Assembly (NCBI RefSeq): GCF_028769735.1
Contig: NC_088170.1
Span: 55,709,585 to 55,773,584, forward strand
Direction: 5' to 3'
Source of the DNA: Zonotrichia leucophrys gambelii
Lineage: Eukaryota; Chordata; Aves; Passeriformes; Passerellidae
Length of the DNA stretch: 64,000 nt
Below, one piece after another: positions 63,033 through 64,000 of this stretch. Position 1 is the stretch's first letter. Each line of letters starts with the position of its first letter. The translations under genes were made by a program, and so were the position numbers. The notes beneath the pieces were generated by a model that did no database searches, was not told where the DNA came from, and saw nothing but the letters and a program-made list of their open reading frames with translations.

Positions 63033-64000
63033 TTTGCTGTGCGGCCTTCTTGACTCAATGCTCAGTTCACGTGGGCAATCTGTTTTCCCAACATGAACAG
63101 ACACGGGAAGTCCTATGAAACACTCATCTAAGATGATTGCACACAGCTTCATCTCCTATGAAAATATGGGTAAGCAGCTTCACCAGTCCAGGCACTGGTC
63201 CTTCATTGACATCACTCATGAATTTTTAAGAAGGGCCATCACCTCAGGGTTACTGTAAACTTCCAGATATAGATGTCACAAGAAACATTGTACTCACATT
63301 TGCATTTCAAGTCCATCAGTCTAAGAAAACAGGTCTTCTTGCAGAACCACTCTATATCTCAAATATTGAGCATCTTGTCTTTGCAGGAATAGCTTGAATT
63401 CTTCCTGTGTGAAATAATGTCCTTATACAGGCTTAAATACCTGCTTTTACAGGAACTTGATCTCAAAGTATGGCTGAGTGGAGCACTTGGTGCTTAAAAT
63501 GGCAGCAAACCTGTGTTTGTGAAATTCACAGATAGATCCATCCTGAGCATTTCCTTTTATCCTTAACTCTTTCACACTCCCTTCCATGACATCTCCTTAC
63601 CTTACTGCCTACAGATACTCTATCTAAAATTCAAATGATTATATTATTGGAGACACCTTTAATTCTCTGACACCTCTACTTCTGTGACATCTCTAAATAT
63701 TTTTCTTTACTGTTTGCAGCAGACCCTGGAGCACCGTCCCATTCCTGTCCTCCCTCCTTTCCTCTCCCCCATCCCAGACGGTATCTATTTTTTCTTACCT
63801 TCTATCCTCTTTTTTTCCACCTCCCTGTATGCATTTAGAGACATACACACTATTTTTGTTTGGCTGTGAAAAGTTTGACTTTTCAAAGTATTTGAAAGTA
63901 TTACTGTCCTTAAAAAGTATTTGAAAATATAGAATTTTTTGCACTAATTAGAGGCCATAATATATCCCAAATTATGCCTTAGAGAAAAAGGCAGCAAACA
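63033..64000. other. non-coding sequence, no gene recognised
   Basis: No gene or repeat family recognised up to the window end. A pyrimidine-rich patch lies at about 63,735-63,830. Confidence 0.6.

Noticed and set aside
1..64000. CRISPR arrays, bacterial operons, phage or plasmid genes
   Set aside because: No spaced identical repeats, no long contiguous frames with ribosome-binding sites, and the repeat content is avian.

Overview
The window looks like nuclear, non-coding DNA from a bird, most likely a songbird or a close relative. Several diverged pieces of CR1 retrotransposons are present, with the 3' ends typical of avian and reptilian CR1. There is also an endogenous-retrovirus solo LTR whose ends (TGTCATGGTTTGA / TCAAACCATGACA) I associate with passerine genomes. 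The rest is AT-rich, stop-dense sequence with short microsatellites. Nothing looks bacterial, plasmid-borne or phage-derived. The species assignment is inference from these repeat families.

Layout: 1-9.2 kb is AT-rich single-copy-like sequence with one short CR1 3' tail near 1.92-1.97 kb and small AT microsatellites. A block at about 9.2-10.5 kb differs in composition and is a candidate old LTR element on the minus strand. 10.5-23.4 kb is featureless apart from simple repeats and a 23-bp duplication. A perfect 32-bp inverted repeat lies at 23,401-23,476. A GC-richer block of unknown origin follows at 23.8-24.6 kb, then a possible ancient LINE relic (26.2-26.7 kb) and a clear CR1 3' end (26.98-27.2 kb). 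27-37.8 kb is mostly unrecognised. A possible spliced exon (open frame bounded by good splice consensus sites) sits at 37.85-38.07 kb.

The best-defined element is the 1,322-bp solo LTR at 41,502-42,823, flanked by the 5-bp target-site duplication CAGAA. A CR1 copy at 43.1-43.6 kb and a possible LTR end at 44.8-45.0 kb follow. A CR1/LTR/CR1 composite occupies 47.2-47.8 kb. 47.8-57.7 kb is again plain. The last part holds a CR1 3' end (57.8 kb), an ancient LINE relic (58.1-58.4 kb), a stretch starting with the same LTR terminus motif (58.9 kb), and a CR1 interrupted by a second CR1 (62.1-63.0 kb).

I find no protein-coding gene, rRNA, tRNA or CRISPR array that I can defend. Open frames are short and scattered as expected by chance, or fall inside repeats. 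The window is best read as intergenic or deep intronic DNA shaped by retrotransposition. The two most curious objects are the perfect hairpin at 23.4 kb and the possible exon at 37.9 kb.
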